Shown: positions 7,986 through 17,527, numbered from the stretch's first letter. The stretch is 64,000 nt of DNA from Polaribacter filamentus (GCF_002943715.1 NZ_MQUA01000014.1:248001-312000), one strand, 5' to 3'. Notes: generated by a model not told the origin, from the sequence alone. Numbers and translations are program-made.

Positions 7986-9014
7986 TTAAATAGAAATTAA
8001 AGTAGATTCTCTAATAATTAAATTGGTTTTAATTTCTATGGTTTTGCTAGCTAAATATTCTTTAGGGTTTTCAATTTCCTTTATGAGATAATTAACAGCA
8101 ATTTCTCCAATTCTATTTCCTGGCTGATCTACAGTTGTTAGTTTTGGCTGAATAATTGTAGAATTTAAAGAATTACTAAAACCTACAACAGCAATTTCTT
8201 CAGGTATTTTGATATTAAATTTATGTAGCGTTTGTATGGCACCAATTGCAGCTGTATCAGTAATAGAAAAAATAGCGTCTGGTTTTTCCTGTAAACTAAT
8301 TAATTGACTTGTAAGTCTTCTGCCTTTTTTAAGGGAAATATCATGCGTGCTTAAAATTAATTTTTCATCTATAGCAATATTGTTGGTCTTTAAAGCTCTT
8401 AAATATCCCTGAAATATTTTTTCAGAATTATACGATTGTTCAAATTCTTTAAGAATAGCAATTCTTTTTTTACCTATATTAATAAGGTGTTCAACTGCAT
8501 TGAAAGCAGCCTCTTCACCATTAATAATTATTTGAGTACAAGGAACTTTTGCAGAAACTTTATCAAAAAGAATTAAAGGTTTCTGATTTAACGCATATAA
8601 TATAGGATCAACATCAACCGTATTTTTTGATAATGACATAAGAATACCATCAACCCCAAATTGAAGCATCGTATGTAGCATTTCTTTTTCTTTTTTTACA
8701 TCATTATTCGTTTCAGAAATAATTATTCTATATCCCTTAATTTCTGCTTGCAATAATATTTCTTTTAAAATTGTTGATATAAAGTAAGAAAGAATATTTG
8801 GCACAATAACGCCAATAATATTTGTTTTATGTTGTCTAAAACCCTTCGCAAAAATATTGGGCATATAATGTAACTTTTTTGCAAGGTTTTTTACCTTTTT
8901 TGTGGTTTCTTCACTAATATCTGGGTGATTATTTAAAGCTCTAGATACTGTAGAGGTAGAAATATCAAGCAGTTGAGCCATCTTTTTTAGTGTTGTAACT
9001 TCTTTTTTCATCAA
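7986..9014 (-). CDS. LacI-family transcriptional regulator
   Basis: Residues 7-60 form the LacI helix-turn-helix and hinge (TLKKMAQLLDISTSTVSRAL, then NNHPDISEETTKKV). Residues 60-342 form the periplasmic-binding-protein-like effector domain, opening with IGVIVPNILSYFIS. At 342 residues the length is typical. Two adjacent ATG codons are possible starts; the first is used. The gene diverges from the TonB-receptor locus, and a near-palindromic LacI-type operator lies between them, so it most likely controls the receptor-glycosidase-symporter-kinase operon and perhaps itself. The effector is presumably the glycoside or a product of its catabolism (inference). Confidence 0.93.
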   Translation of the reverse strand: MMKKEVTTLKKMAQLLDISTSTVSRALNNHPDISEETTKKVKNLAKKLHYMPNIFAKGFRQHKTNIIGVIVPNILSYFISTILKEILLQAEIKGYRIIISETNNDVKKEKEMLHTMLQFGVDGILMSLSKNTVDVDPILYALNQKPLILFDKVSAKVPCTQIIINGEEAAFNAVEHLINIGKKRIAILKEFEQSYNSEKIFQGYLRALKTNNIAIDEKLILSTHDISLKKGRRLTSQLISLQEKPDAIFSITDTAAIGAIQTLHKFNIKIPEEIAVVGFSNSLNSTIIQPKLTTVDQPGNRIGEIAVNYLIKEIENPKEYLASKTIEIKTNLIIRESTLISI

Positions 9015-9057
9015 AATATAGTATTAATTTTATAAAAATATAAAAAACAAACGTTCC

Positions 9058-9071
9058 CGCAATCGTTTGCG
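9058..9071. promoter_or_regulatory. Candidate LacI-family operator
   Basis: CGCAATCGTTTGCG differs by one base from the perfect LacI-type palindrome CGCAAACGTTTGCG. A related half-site (AAACGTT) lies just left of it at 9049-9055. It sits 44 bases before the lacI start codon and 81 bases before the receptor ATG at 9152, so it can govern both directions. Confidence 0.7.
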
Positions 9072-9151
9072 TTATATTTTCGTAATAAAACCTTAAAAAA
9101 ATAATGTACTTGTTAATAGATTTACCTAATAATTAACTAAATCATAAAAAA

Positions 9152-11823
9152 ATGAAAAAATAGTACTAACATTAATTTGTATTATTAGCTTTTCTGCAAT
9201 GAATGCGCAGACAAAAGTTAAAGGAACAATTAAAGATACTACAGGAGAACCAATACCTGGTGCAAGTATCCTAATTAAAGGAACTAGTTTTGGAGGGTCT
9301 TCAGATTTTGATGGTAATTTTAGTTTTACAACTTCTAGTACTGGAACCCAAACTTTACAAGTTTCTTACATCGGTTATAGTATTTTTGAAAAGACCTTAA
9401 ATTTAGATGGAACAACATTAACAGTAAATGTTGTACTACAAGAAGGAGGAAATCAATTAGATGAAATTGTTTTAACAGCTTCTGCAACATTTAGGTCTCA
9501 AAAAGAGACACCAATGTCTATTAGTTCTATTAAACAAAAGGAGATTACTAGATTATCGGCAAATTCTCAAGCAGATATTATTAGAAGTATTCCTGGTATT
9601 ACTGCGGAAGGAGGTGGTGGTGAAACTGCAACTAATGTATTTGTAAGAGGTTTACCTTCTGGAGGACAATATGTGTTTAATCCATTACAATATGATGGTA
9701 TGCCTTTAATGAGTACGTTTGGTTTAAACTCATCTGCACATGATGTGTATGCAAGACCAGATATCGGTTTTAAAGGAGTGGAATTTGTTAGAGGAGGTTC
9801 TGCTGTTTTATACGGAGCTGGTTCTGTTGCTGGTATTATTAACTACACAAGTAAAACAGGAGATACTAATGCAGAAAACATTGTAAACATAGAATGGGCA
9901 GATCAAGGACGTTTAAAAACAGATTTTTATACCGGAGGTAAATTAGGTGGAGAAGACTCAAACACTTATTATGCATTTACTGGTTTTGTAAGAAAAGATG
10001 ATGGTCCAATAGAAACAGGAATGCCAACAAGAGGTGTTCAATTTAGAGCCAATATTAAAAAGAAATTTGAAAATGGTTCTTTTACAGTTCATGGACAACT
10101 TATTAATGACAACGCTCAATTCTTTATGCCTTTACCTTTAGATGGTAGTAGAAATAGAATTGCAGGAAATGATGGAGAACCAGTATCTCAATTATTGTCT
10201 AGCCAGTTAGCAAATACTTCTTTCTTAACAGCTGGTGGTGCCTATGAAAGTCCAATTGAAGATGGAGTTTCTACGCAAGGTGGTTATGTAATGGGAGATT
10301 TTAACTATAATTTTTCTGATGATTTAAAATTCAAATCAAAAGTAAAATTTGCAAACTATCAACATAATTTTGCTTTATATGTTGGTGGAAACGGAACCTA
10401 TAACAACCCATTAACGTTAGCAAATTATGTAAATAATGTAGCTCCTGGTAATACAGGATATACAGCACAATATCAAGGAGGAGTAGGTTCAGTGAATCCT
10501 AATGACCTAGTTGTAGAAAACTTACACGTAGATCGTTTAAGACCAATGACAGATTATTCTGGTGAAGCTTCTTTAACAAAAACCATAGAAACTGATAAAG
10601 GAAGTCATAATATTACTGCTGGTGTGTATTTAGCAAGAACAGAAGCAGAAGACGTAAACTATCAATACAGAGTTTTATCAGAATTTAACAACAATCCTCG
10701 TTTGGTAAATTTAAGTTATACAGACGCAGGTGATAATAATGTAACATATTCTGATGGAGGTTTATACAACAGAATTGGTATGACAGCGAATAACTTTTTA
10801 TCACAAAGTAAAACCGCATTTTACTTAACCGATGAAATGGTTTTTGACAAATGGCGTTTTGATGCTGGTATTAGAATAGAAAGTACAAAAGGTACTTTTA
10901 ATAAAGGTAATGTTGCAACTAGTGCAGTATATGATGATGCTGATTTAACAGCAAACCTAGCGAATGTACAATTTGCTGATGGTAGTTTTGTAAGAGGAAA
11001 TGTAGAAGCTACAGATTGGGCAGTTTCTTTGGCAGCATTGCATAACTTAACAGAAGATGTAAATTTGTATGCTAACTTTTCTAGAGGGTTTTTCTTTCCA
11101 CAAATTAGAGGTTTTGCACGAACTGCAGGAATACCAAATACCAATTACGACTCTGAAAAGATTACACAATTTGAAGCAGGTGCTAAATTAGGTACTGAAA
11201 AATTATCAGGTTCTTTAGCTGCTTATTATGTAAGTTTAAAAGATAGAGTAAGAATTACTCAAGGGTTTTCAGGGGGTGCTCTAGTAGATTTATTAAGGTC
11301 TGACCAAAGTACTTCTACATTTGGTGTAGAAGCAAACTGGTCTTATAAATTTACAGAGCATTTAGATTTTAGAGGTTCTGCAACGTATCAACAACACGAA
11401 ATCACTAAAAATATTGATGAAGATTTAGTGAATGGCGGTTCTGCCGAAGTTAATGTTGGTAATGAATTAGCAAGACAACCAAATTTTTTAACAACATTAG
11501 GTTTACACTTTGACAATAGTAGTTTTGATGCATTATTTACGCTAAACCATACAGGTAAAAAGTTTACAGCAGATAATAACAATGTAGAGTTAGACGCTAT
11601 TAATATTTTTAGACTTGGTGCTGGATACACATTTGGTCTAAGTAATGATAAGGATAGAAATGAAAACTTAAGATTAGGATTCTCTGTTTTTAATTTATTT
11701 GATGATGCTGGTGTAACAGAAGGAGATCCAAGAAATATAAACCAAGCAGGTGACGCAGAATTTTTCTACGGAAGACCAATTTTACCAAGAAGAATGTTTT
11801 TAACTGCAACCCTTAATTTTTAA
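9152..11823 (+). CDS. TonB-dependent receptor (frame break in signal peptide)
   Basis: This is an outer-membrane, TonB-energised importer. After the signal peptide come a CarboxypepD_reg beta-sandwich (KVKGTIKDTTGEPIPGASIL...), a plug domain (VFVRGLPSGGQYVF ... GVEFVRGGSAVLYGAG) and a barrel ending LTATLNF. There is no SusD partner. The longest intact frame starts at 9199, inside the signal peptide. ATG at 9152 is followed by six A and then TAG; one extra A would join it to the frame as MKKIVLTLICIISFSAMNAQ, a perfect signal peptide, giving 890 residues. So either one A is missing from the sequence or the gene is switched off by slippage. It is the first gene of the operon with GH63, symporter and glycerate kinase, so it probably imports a glycerate glycoside. 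Confidence 0.88.
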
Positions 11824-11846
11824 TACCCCTAATTAATTTTAGTGTG

Positions 11847-11880
11847 CTCACTACTTAAAAACATCTGGGTAGTGAGTTTT
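11847..11880 (+). terminator. Intercistronic stem-loop between receptor and GH63 gene
   Basis: CTCACTAC (11847-11854) pairs with GTAGTGAG (11869-11876), followed by TTTT. In the middle of an apparent operon it would act as a partial terminator or 3' stabiliser, letting the receptor be made in excess over the enzymes downstream. Confidence 0.6.
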
Positions 11881-11908
11881 CAAATTAAGTAACATCAATT
11901 TTTATACA

Positions 11909-13213
11909 ATGAAGAAATTACAAGAACAAGCTATAGAAGTACTTAATAATAACTGGACAGGAAGTTTTAGTATTCCATGTGCTAACTTATATCCATTTCA
12001 GTGGTTTTGGGACTCAGGTTTAATAGCGATAGGTTTTGCGCATTTTGATATGCCAAAAGCCGAAAAAGAAATAGAAACATTATTAGATGCACAATGGGAA
12101 AATGGCTTTATACCACACATCATTTTTCATACAGAGAATGATAGCTATTTTCCGGGAGCGAGTTTTCATCGCTCAGATTTACATCCATTAGCTTCAAAAA
12201 AATACAAATCTACAGGAATGACACAGCCACCTGTAACGGGTTTTGTGTTAGAAGAAATGTATAAAATTAGTAACCAAAAAGAAGCTTCTTTAAAATATAT
12301 AGCATCAGTAATTGATAAAGTATATTTTAATCACGAATATTTTTATAAAAATAGAGATCCTCAAAATGAAGGCTTGGTTTACATCTATCATAATTGGGAA
12401 TCTGGTACAGATAATTCACCAATTTGGGATGATATTTGGGAAACCATGAATCCGCCAGAATATACTTTTGAGAGAAGAGATACCACACATGTAGATGCAG
12501 CACAACGTCCATCTAAAAGAGAATATGATCATTATTTACACATTATAGAAATTGCAAAAGAACATAATTATAGTGATGAAAAAATCGCTGAATTATCACC
12601 TTTTCTGGTTCAAGATCCATTATTTAATGCAATGCTAATCAAATCAAATGAAAGTTTAATAACTTTATATAAATTGATTGGAGGTAATATTGATAAAATT
12701 GAACAACTTAAAAAATGGCAAGAAAAAAGTAAAGAATCATTTAATAATAAGTTATTTGATGACGAATTAGGAGCTTATATTCATTACGATTTAAGAAACG
12801 AAAAACCGTTAAGATATTTATCATCATCATCATTTTCACCTTTGTTTGCAAATATTCCTACAAAAGAGAAAGCAGACAAGATGATAAAAGTAATGATCGA
12901 GAAATTTGGAGGAGAACACCAGTATCTGTGTGCTTCTTTTGATCCAACAAGTGCGCTATTTAATCCAAAAAAATATTGGAGAGGCCCAGTTTGGATAAAC
13001 CTAAATTGGATGCTTTTTAATGGGTTAAACAATTATGGTTATACCGATATTGCAGAACGTGTAAAACAAGATACCATTAGTCTTATTAAAAATAATGGTT
13101 TCTATGAGTATTTTGATTCTAGAAAAGAAATGCATACAAATGGAAAAGCGGGTTATGGAGGAAATAATTTTTCCTGGAGTGCAGCTTTATTAATTGATTT
13201 ACTTGAAAAATAA
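11909..13213 (+). CDS. GH63 glycosidase, mannosylglycerate/glucosylglycerate hydrolase type
   Basis: The 434-residue enzyme has the (alpha/alpha)6 glycosidase features of GH63: WFWDSG near residue 32, GFIPHIIF near 71, WESGTDNSPIWDD at 163-175 (with an Asp in the general-acid position) and, near the end, FYEYFDS (a Glu in the base position, about residue 400) and GGNNFSWSAALL. The short length without extra domains matches bacterial mannosylglycerate/glucosylglycerate hydrolases rather than the much longer processing glucosidases (family knowledge). These release glycerate and a hexose. No signal peptide is seen, so it acts in the cytoplasm after uptake. The downstream glycerate kinase strongly supports a glycerate glycoside as substrate; mannose versus glucose cannot be decided from sequence alone. 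Confidence 0.8.
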   Translation: MKKLQEQAIEVLNNNWTGSFSIPCANLYPFQWFWDSGLIAIGFAHFDMPKAEKEIETLLDAQWENGFIPHIIFHTENDSYFPGASFHRSDLHPLASKKYKSTGMTQPPVTGFVLEEMYKISNQKEASLKYIASVIDKVYFNHEYFYKNRDPQNEGLVYIYHNWESGTDNSPIWDDIWETMNPPEYTFERRDTTHVDAAQRPSKREYDHYLHIIEIAKEHNYSDEKIAELSPFLVQDPLFNAMLIKSNESLITLYKLIGGNIDKIEQLKKWQEKSKESFNNKLFDDELGAYIHYDLRNEKPLRYLSSSSFSPLFANIPTKEKADKMIKVMIEKFGGEHQYLCASFDPTSALFNPKKYWRGPVWINLNWMLFNGLNNYGYTDIAERVKQDTISLIKNNGFYEYFDSRKEMHTNGKAGYGGNNFSWSAALLIDLLEK

Positions 13214-13222
13214 CCAAAAACC

Positions 13223-14788
13223 ATGAACTGGCTAGACTACAGTATTATACTATTTTATATCATTTTCTTCTTAGGAATGGGATTCTTTTTTAAGGATAAT
13301 AAAGATTCCAAAGATTATTTTTTAGGAGGTAAAAGCATGGGATGGTTTCCTTTAAGTTTATCAACAATGGCAACACAATTGTCTGCCATAAGTTTTATTT
13401 CTGCTCCTGCCTTTGTAGGATTAAAATTAGGTGGTGGAATGAAATGGTTAACCTTTGAGTTTACTGTTCCTCTTGCTATGATTTTTATAATGATTGTTAT
13501 AATTCCGCCATTATTTCGTTCTGGAGTTGTTAGTATTTATGAATTTGTTGAAAAACGTTTTAGTGCTTCAACTAGATTAATTTTAAGTGTTGTTTTTCAG
13601 TTAAGTCGTGCTTTGGCAACTGGTGTAATGGTGTATGCAATTGCCATTATTTTACAATCGGTTTTAGATATTGATTTTGTATACACAATTTTAATAATAA
13701 GTGTTATTACGATTATTTATTCTTGGCAGGGTGGCATGAAAGCTGTTGTTTGGGGAGATGCCATACAAATGATTATTCTGTTTTTTGGTTTAATTATTTG
13801 CTTGTATTTTGGATGGAGTCAGTTACAAGAACTTGGTGGTTTACAAGAAGGTTTTAATCCTGAAAGACTAAAAGTAATCGATTTTAATTTAGGCGTAGGA
13901 GAAGGAAATGAATACGGATTATTACCAATGATTTTAGGAGGTTTCTTTTTATATGCTTCTTATTATGGATGCGATCAAACACAAGCACAAAGACTTTTAT
14001 CCGCTAAAAGCGAAAAAACGATTCGTCAATTATTATTAGCAAACGGGCTTTTAAGATTCCCTGTAGTATTAATTTACTGTATTATGGGACTTGTTATTGG
14101 TGGTTTAGTAACTTTAGCTCCAGATTTTTTACAAGAAATTGCAAATACAACTCAAAAATATTTTCCAGAAGAATTTGCGAAAAATGGTATAAAAGCAGAT
14201 TTAATGATTCCTGTTTTTATCATGAAATATTTACCACATGGCCTTATCGGTATTTTAATGGTTGGTATTCTTTCTGCAGCAATGTCTTCTTTAAGTTCTA
14301 CCGTTAATTCTTTATCTGCTGTAACCGTTGAAGATTTTTTTAACCGTGGTAAAACAAAATTAACAAATAAGAAATATATGATGATTTCTAAAGCATCAGT
14401 AGTGTTTTGGGGATTAGTTTGTATTGCTAGTGCCTTTTTGTTTGGTGGTAGTAAAAGTGCCGTTATAGAAATTATTAATGCAATAGGTTCTGTGTTTTAT
14501 GGCCCTGTATTAGTAACCTTTGTGCTAGCTTTCTTTTCTAAAAAAGTAAACCATATTGGTATGAATGCTGGTATTATTTTAGCTGTTTTAATTAACTTGA
14601 TTTTTTCAAAAACCATTCAAGGATTATTTCACATCGATTTAGGAATTCATATTTTTTGGATTTGGCTTAACTTTACAGGTGTTATTATTTCGTTAGTTGT
14701 TGCTTATGTTGTTAGTGCTTTTACAAAGAATGTTGAGATAAAAAAGATTTCTAATTTTAATGTAGCTATTAAAAAGAAGATTTTATGA
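13223..14788 (+). CDS. Sodium:solute symporter (SSS family)
   Basis: The 521-residue inner-membrane protein has about 13 hydrophobic segments, begins MNWLDYSIILFYIIFFLGMG and shows SSS family blocks: SKDYFLGGKSMGWFPLSLS, the WQGGMKAVVWGDAIQ segment near residue 170, and SAAMSSLSSTVNSLSA near residue 353 in the sodium-site helix. It would move the glycoside, or a sugar or glycerate derived from it, across the inner membrane with sodium. It begins 9 bases after the GH63 gene, and its TGA overlaps the ATG of a 27-residue membrane microprotein. The substrate is inferred from context only. Confidence 0.9.
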   Translation: MNWLDYSIILFYIIFFLGMGFFFKDNKDSKDYFLGGKSMGWFPLSLSTMATQLSAISFISAPAFVGLKLGGGMKWLTFEFTVPLAMIFIMIVIIPPLFRSGVVSIYEFVEKRFSASTRLILSVVFQLSRALATGVMVYAIAIILQSVLDIDFVYTILIISVITIIYSWQGGMKAVVWGDAIQMIILFFGLIICLYFGWSQLQELGGLQEGFNPERLKVIDFNLGVGEGNEYGLLPMILGGFFLYASYYGCDQTQAQRLLSAKSEKTIRQLLLANGLLRFPVVLIYCIMGLVIGGLVTLAPDFLQEIANTTQKYFPEEFAKNGIKADLMIPVFIMKYLPHGLIGILMVGILSAAMSSLSSTVNSLSAVTVEDFFNRGKTKLTNKKYMMISKASVVFWGLVCIASAFLFGGSKSAVIEIINAIGSVFYGPVLVTFVLAFFSKKVNHIGMNAGIILAVLINLIFSKTIQGLFHIDLGIHIFWIWLNFTGVIISLVVAYVVSAFTKNVEIKKISNFNVAIKKKIL

Positions 14789-14868
14789 TAAAAGAGGTTT
14801 ACATTTTAGTAGCGTTTTTTATAGCGATTGTAACTTTTAGTTTCTTTATTCCAACAATATTCGGATGA
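14785..14868 (+). CDS. 27-residue single-span membrane microprotein
   Basis: The ORF encodes MIKE followed by a hydrophobic segment (VYILVAFFIAIVTFSFFIP) and TIFG. Its ATG overlaps the stop of the symporter gene (ATGA at 14785-14788), and its stop overlaps the start of the glycerate kinase gene (ATGA at 14865-14868). Exact junctions on both sides argue for translational coupling rather than chance. It may be a small subunit or stabiliser of the symporter, as known for other transporters with microprotein partners (inference). Alternatively it is only a coupling element that keeps ribosomes moving from symporter to kinase. Confidence 0.7.
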   Translation: MIKEVYILVAFFIAIVTFSFFIPTIFG

Positions 14869-15989
14869 AAATAATACTTGCACCAGACAAATTTAAAAAC
14901 TCTTTAACAGGATTAGAGTTCTGTGAAGCTGTAGAAGAAGGTATTTGTAAAATTACTTCTGATGTAGAAATTACAAGACTGCCTCTTGCAGATGGAGGAG
15001 ACGGCACTATTGAAGTTGTAAATTATTATTTAAAAGGAAATATTATTAATGTACTCGTTAATAATCCTTTTTTTGAACCTATAAAAGCTACTTATTTATA
15101 TGCTGATGCAACAAAAACTGCATTTATAGAAATGGCGGAAGCTTCTGGTGTAAAGCGGTTAAAGAAAGAACAGTTTGATTGTAAAAACGCCACCACTTTT
15201 GGCACTGGAGAAATGATTATAGATGCCATTGAAAAAGGAGCTTCTACAATTATTTTAGGAATTGGAGGAAGTGCAACAAGCGATTGTGGTATCGGTATGG
15301 CAACTGCTTTAGGATATCAATTTTTAGATAAAAATAATCAAAAATTAAAACCTATCGGTGCTAATTTATCTAAAATAAAATCAATTGATGCAACAAATAT
15401 TCATCATAAATTAAGTAACGTAGATTTTAAAATTGCTTGCGATGTAACCAATCCTTTATATGGAGAAAATGGAGCAGCTTTTGTTTATGGTGCTCAAAAA
15501 GGAGCATCAACAGAAGATATTTTAATGTTAGATAAAGGTTTGCAAGATTTTTCTGCTATTTTAAATGATGTTTTTACTATTGAGGTGCAATCTGTTAAAG
15601 GAGCTGGAGCTGCAGGTGGAATGGGAATTGCTTCAAAGCTTTTTTTAAACGGAACGTTAGAGCCAGGAATTCAATTAATTAAGAATTTAGCCCAATTTGA
15701 TGATAAAATTAAAAATGCAGATTGGATTATTACTGGCGAAGGAAAATTAGATATACAAACAATGTCTGGTAAAACGATTCAAGGTGTTTTGTCTTCTGCA
15801 AATGCACAAAAAATAAAAGTAGCTGCTTTTTGTGGTACTATTGATTTAGAAGAAAACGCTATTGAATCTTTAGGGATTAATTATGCTGATGCTGTTATGA
15901 AGTATGCCAATAATTTAGAAGATGCAATGCAAAACAGTTTTGATTATTTAAAAAAAATAGCTCAGAAATTTGCAGAAGAAATCAATTAG
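14865..15989 (+). CDS. glxK: Glycerate kinase
   Basis: Glycerate kinase of the GlxK/GarK type phosphorylates D-glycerate with ATP, usually to 2-phosphoglycerate, feeding lower glycolysis. The 374 residues start with the family signature MKIILAPDKFKNSLTGLEFC and contain RLPLADGGDGTIEV, TFGTGEMIIDA, GIGGSATSDCGIGMATALG and GAGAAGGMGIAS blocks. Its start overlaps the stop of the upstream microprotein gene, placing it firmly in the operon. Its presence directly after a GH63 hydrolase identifies glycerate as the aglycone of the imported glycoside. Confidence 0.93.
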   Translation: MKIILAPDKFKNSLTGLEFCEAVEEGICKITSDVEITRLPLADGGDGTIEVVNYYLKGNIINVLVNNPFFEPIKATYLYADATKTAFIEMAEASGVKRLKKEQFDCKNATTFGTGEMIIDAIEKGASTIILGIGGSATSDCGIGMATALGYQFLDKNNQKLKPIGANLSKIKSIDATNIHHKLSNVDFKIACDVTNPLYGENGAAFVYGAQKGASTEDILMLDKGLQDFSAILNDVFTIEVQSVKGAGAAGGMGIASKLFLNGTLEPGIQLIKNLAQFDDKIKNADWIITGEGKLDIQTMSGKTIQGVLSSANAQKIKVAAFCGTIDLEENAIESLGINYADAVMKYANNLEDAMQNSFDYLKKIAQKFAEEIN

Positions 15990-16011
15990 TTTTCTGTTAA
16001 ATTTTCTAAAA

Positions 16012-16455
16012 TCAACTCCAAGGTTCTTGGTTTGGTTCTAGTTGTTTTTGGCTCGTTAAAATAGCTTTCGAACTTTGTTCTGTATCACCAATTTTTAAAC
16101 AGGAGAATAATAAAAAACAAATTTCTAAATCTTTTTTGTCTAAAAGTTGTAGTTTAATACATTCTTTAAAATTTTCATTCGAAAAAGATTCATCTAATTC
16201 TGCTATTTTCGTTCCATTTTTAAAGATAGATTTTTTCTTTTTGTAATGCGTTTTTATCTCATAAGTAATCTCATTAATATCTATAGAATAGATTGTTTTT
16301 CTGTTGTTTTGAGAAATTAAATTTAGTACATTTTCTTTATTATCTTTTATGGTAAATACCATTTTCCATTTCCAAAATTTGAATTTTTTAGTGATTGAAT
16401 AAATAATTTTTTCTTCTGAATTGAAGACCTCGGACCCGAATTTTCCGAAATCCAT
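16012..16455 (-). CDS. Hypothetical protein
   Basis: The 147-residue product has no signal peptide or membrane span and is rich in Lys, Ile and Phe. Its order of short beta-like stretches (KIIYSITKKFKFWKWKMVF; KTIYSIDINEITYEIKT; SIFKNGTKIAEL) suggests a beta-sheet fold, perhaps of the LURP-one/tubby-like type, but no motif proves this. It is convergent with glxK, 22 bases away. An upstream spacer of about 100 bases separates it from glpQ. The function is unknown. Confidence 0.6.
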   Translation of the reverse strand: MDFGKFGSEVFNSEEKIIYSITKKFKFWKWKMVFTIKDNKENVLNLISQNNRKTIYSIDINEITYEIKTHYKKKKSIFKNGTKIAELDESFSNENFKECIKLQLLDKKDLEICFLLFSCLKIGDTEQSSKAILTSQKQLEPNQEPWS

Positions 16456-16549
16456 AAACCATTGAGAATTGTAAATGCTCTCGTGAGAATTAAAAACATC
16501 TAATCGATTATTATAATGTTTTATTGAATATAATTATGTAGTCATAGTG

Positions 16550-17527
16550 TTATTCATCTTTTAAAAAATTCACAACCAAATCAGGGAAATCAGTAAAACA
16601 ACCATCAATATTTGCATCTATTAAGAGCGTTTGCATCATTTCTTCAAAACTAGAAAATTCATCTAAAGAATCTGCTCTAAAAGTATATGGGTGTACTTTT
16701 AAACCCAATTGATGTGCATCAGAAACTAAAGAAGTAAATGTGAATTTATCATTAATTTTTTCTGATAAAATCTGTTTGTAATAAGGGCCAATTCCGTCTG
16801 CATAGGTTGCAAAATGTTCCAATTGTTTAGTTTCTTCTGGGAATTCTATTAACTGAACCAAAAATAATTCTGATTGTAATTCTTTTCTGATTCGCTCTAA
16901 TTCTTTTGCATCAAAACATTGCAGAATACATTGGTCTTTTTTAGTTTTGTAACCATAATCAGAAAGCACTTTTAAAACAATTTTCGTTAAGTTTTTTCCT
17001 TCTTTTCTGTGGAATTCAGGTTCTTTGATTTCAGGATAAATACCAATATTTTTGCTTGTACTTTTATTTAATCCTTGAATTAATTCGATTTCTTCTTGTA
17101 AAGAATGTAGTTTAAAATTCCCTTTGTTTTTCGGGAAACGATTTGGATAAAATTGTTCTCCAGTTTTTGGATTAAAACGTTCTGTAACGCTTAGCGTTTT
17201 TAGTTCATCAAACGTAAAATCGATTACGTAATACCGATTGTCATTTCTTTTTCTGTCAATAAATTTTGTGGTAACATCCGTAACGTCATCCAAATAAATG
17301 TCATGAATTACAATAGGAATATCATCTTTACTCAATACCAAATCTTGTTCAATAAAATCGGCATTCATTGCGTGTGCCATGGCTTTCGCTTCTAAAGTAT
17401 GTTCAGGTAAATACCCTGAAGCACCTCTATGTGCAATTACAATTTTTTGGTTCATAATTGGTTGTTTTTTAGTTTGATTGCAAGAAAAGAGCAACAAACC
17501 AATCAAAAATACTGAAATTGATTTCAT
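16550..17527 (-). CDS. glpQ: Glycerophosphodiester phosphodiesterase, lipoprotein
   Basis: The enzyme hydrolyses glycerophosphodiesters to glycerol-3-phosphate and an alcohol. Residues 1-16 are a lipoprotein signal (GLLLFSC, lipobox Cys 16), so it is anchored in the cell envelope. The GDPD TIM barrel follows: IAHRGASGYLPEHT carries the catalytic His-Arg and Glu, FIEQDLVLSKDDIPIVIHD carries metal ligands and the second His, and the end has DGCFTDFPD. Its 325 residues match the periplasmic GlpQ class. It is a single gene, transcribed leftwards, upstream of an unrelated hypothetical gene. Confidence 0.92.
   Translation of the reverse strand: MKSISVFLIGLLLFSCNQTKKQPIMNQKIVIAHRGASGYLPEHTLEAKAMAHAMNADFIEQDLVLSKDDIPIVIHDIYLDDVTDVTTKFIDRKRNDNRYYVIDFTFDELKTLSVTERFNPKTGEQFYPNRFPKNKGNFKLHSLQEEIELIQGLNKSTSKNIGIYPEIKEPEFHRKEGKNLTKIVLKVLSDYGYKTKKDQCILQCFDAKELERIRKELQSELFLVQLIEFPEETKQLEHFATYADGIGPYYKQILSEKINDKFTFTSLVSDAHQLGLKVHPYTFRADSLDEFSSFEEMMQTLLIDANIDGCFTDFPDLVVNFLKDE

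Noticed and set aside
9199..9230. Internal ATG at 9199 as the true start of the TonB receptor
   Set aside because: It would leave the receptor without a signal peptide, while the upstream 47 bases encode a perfect one if a single A is added.
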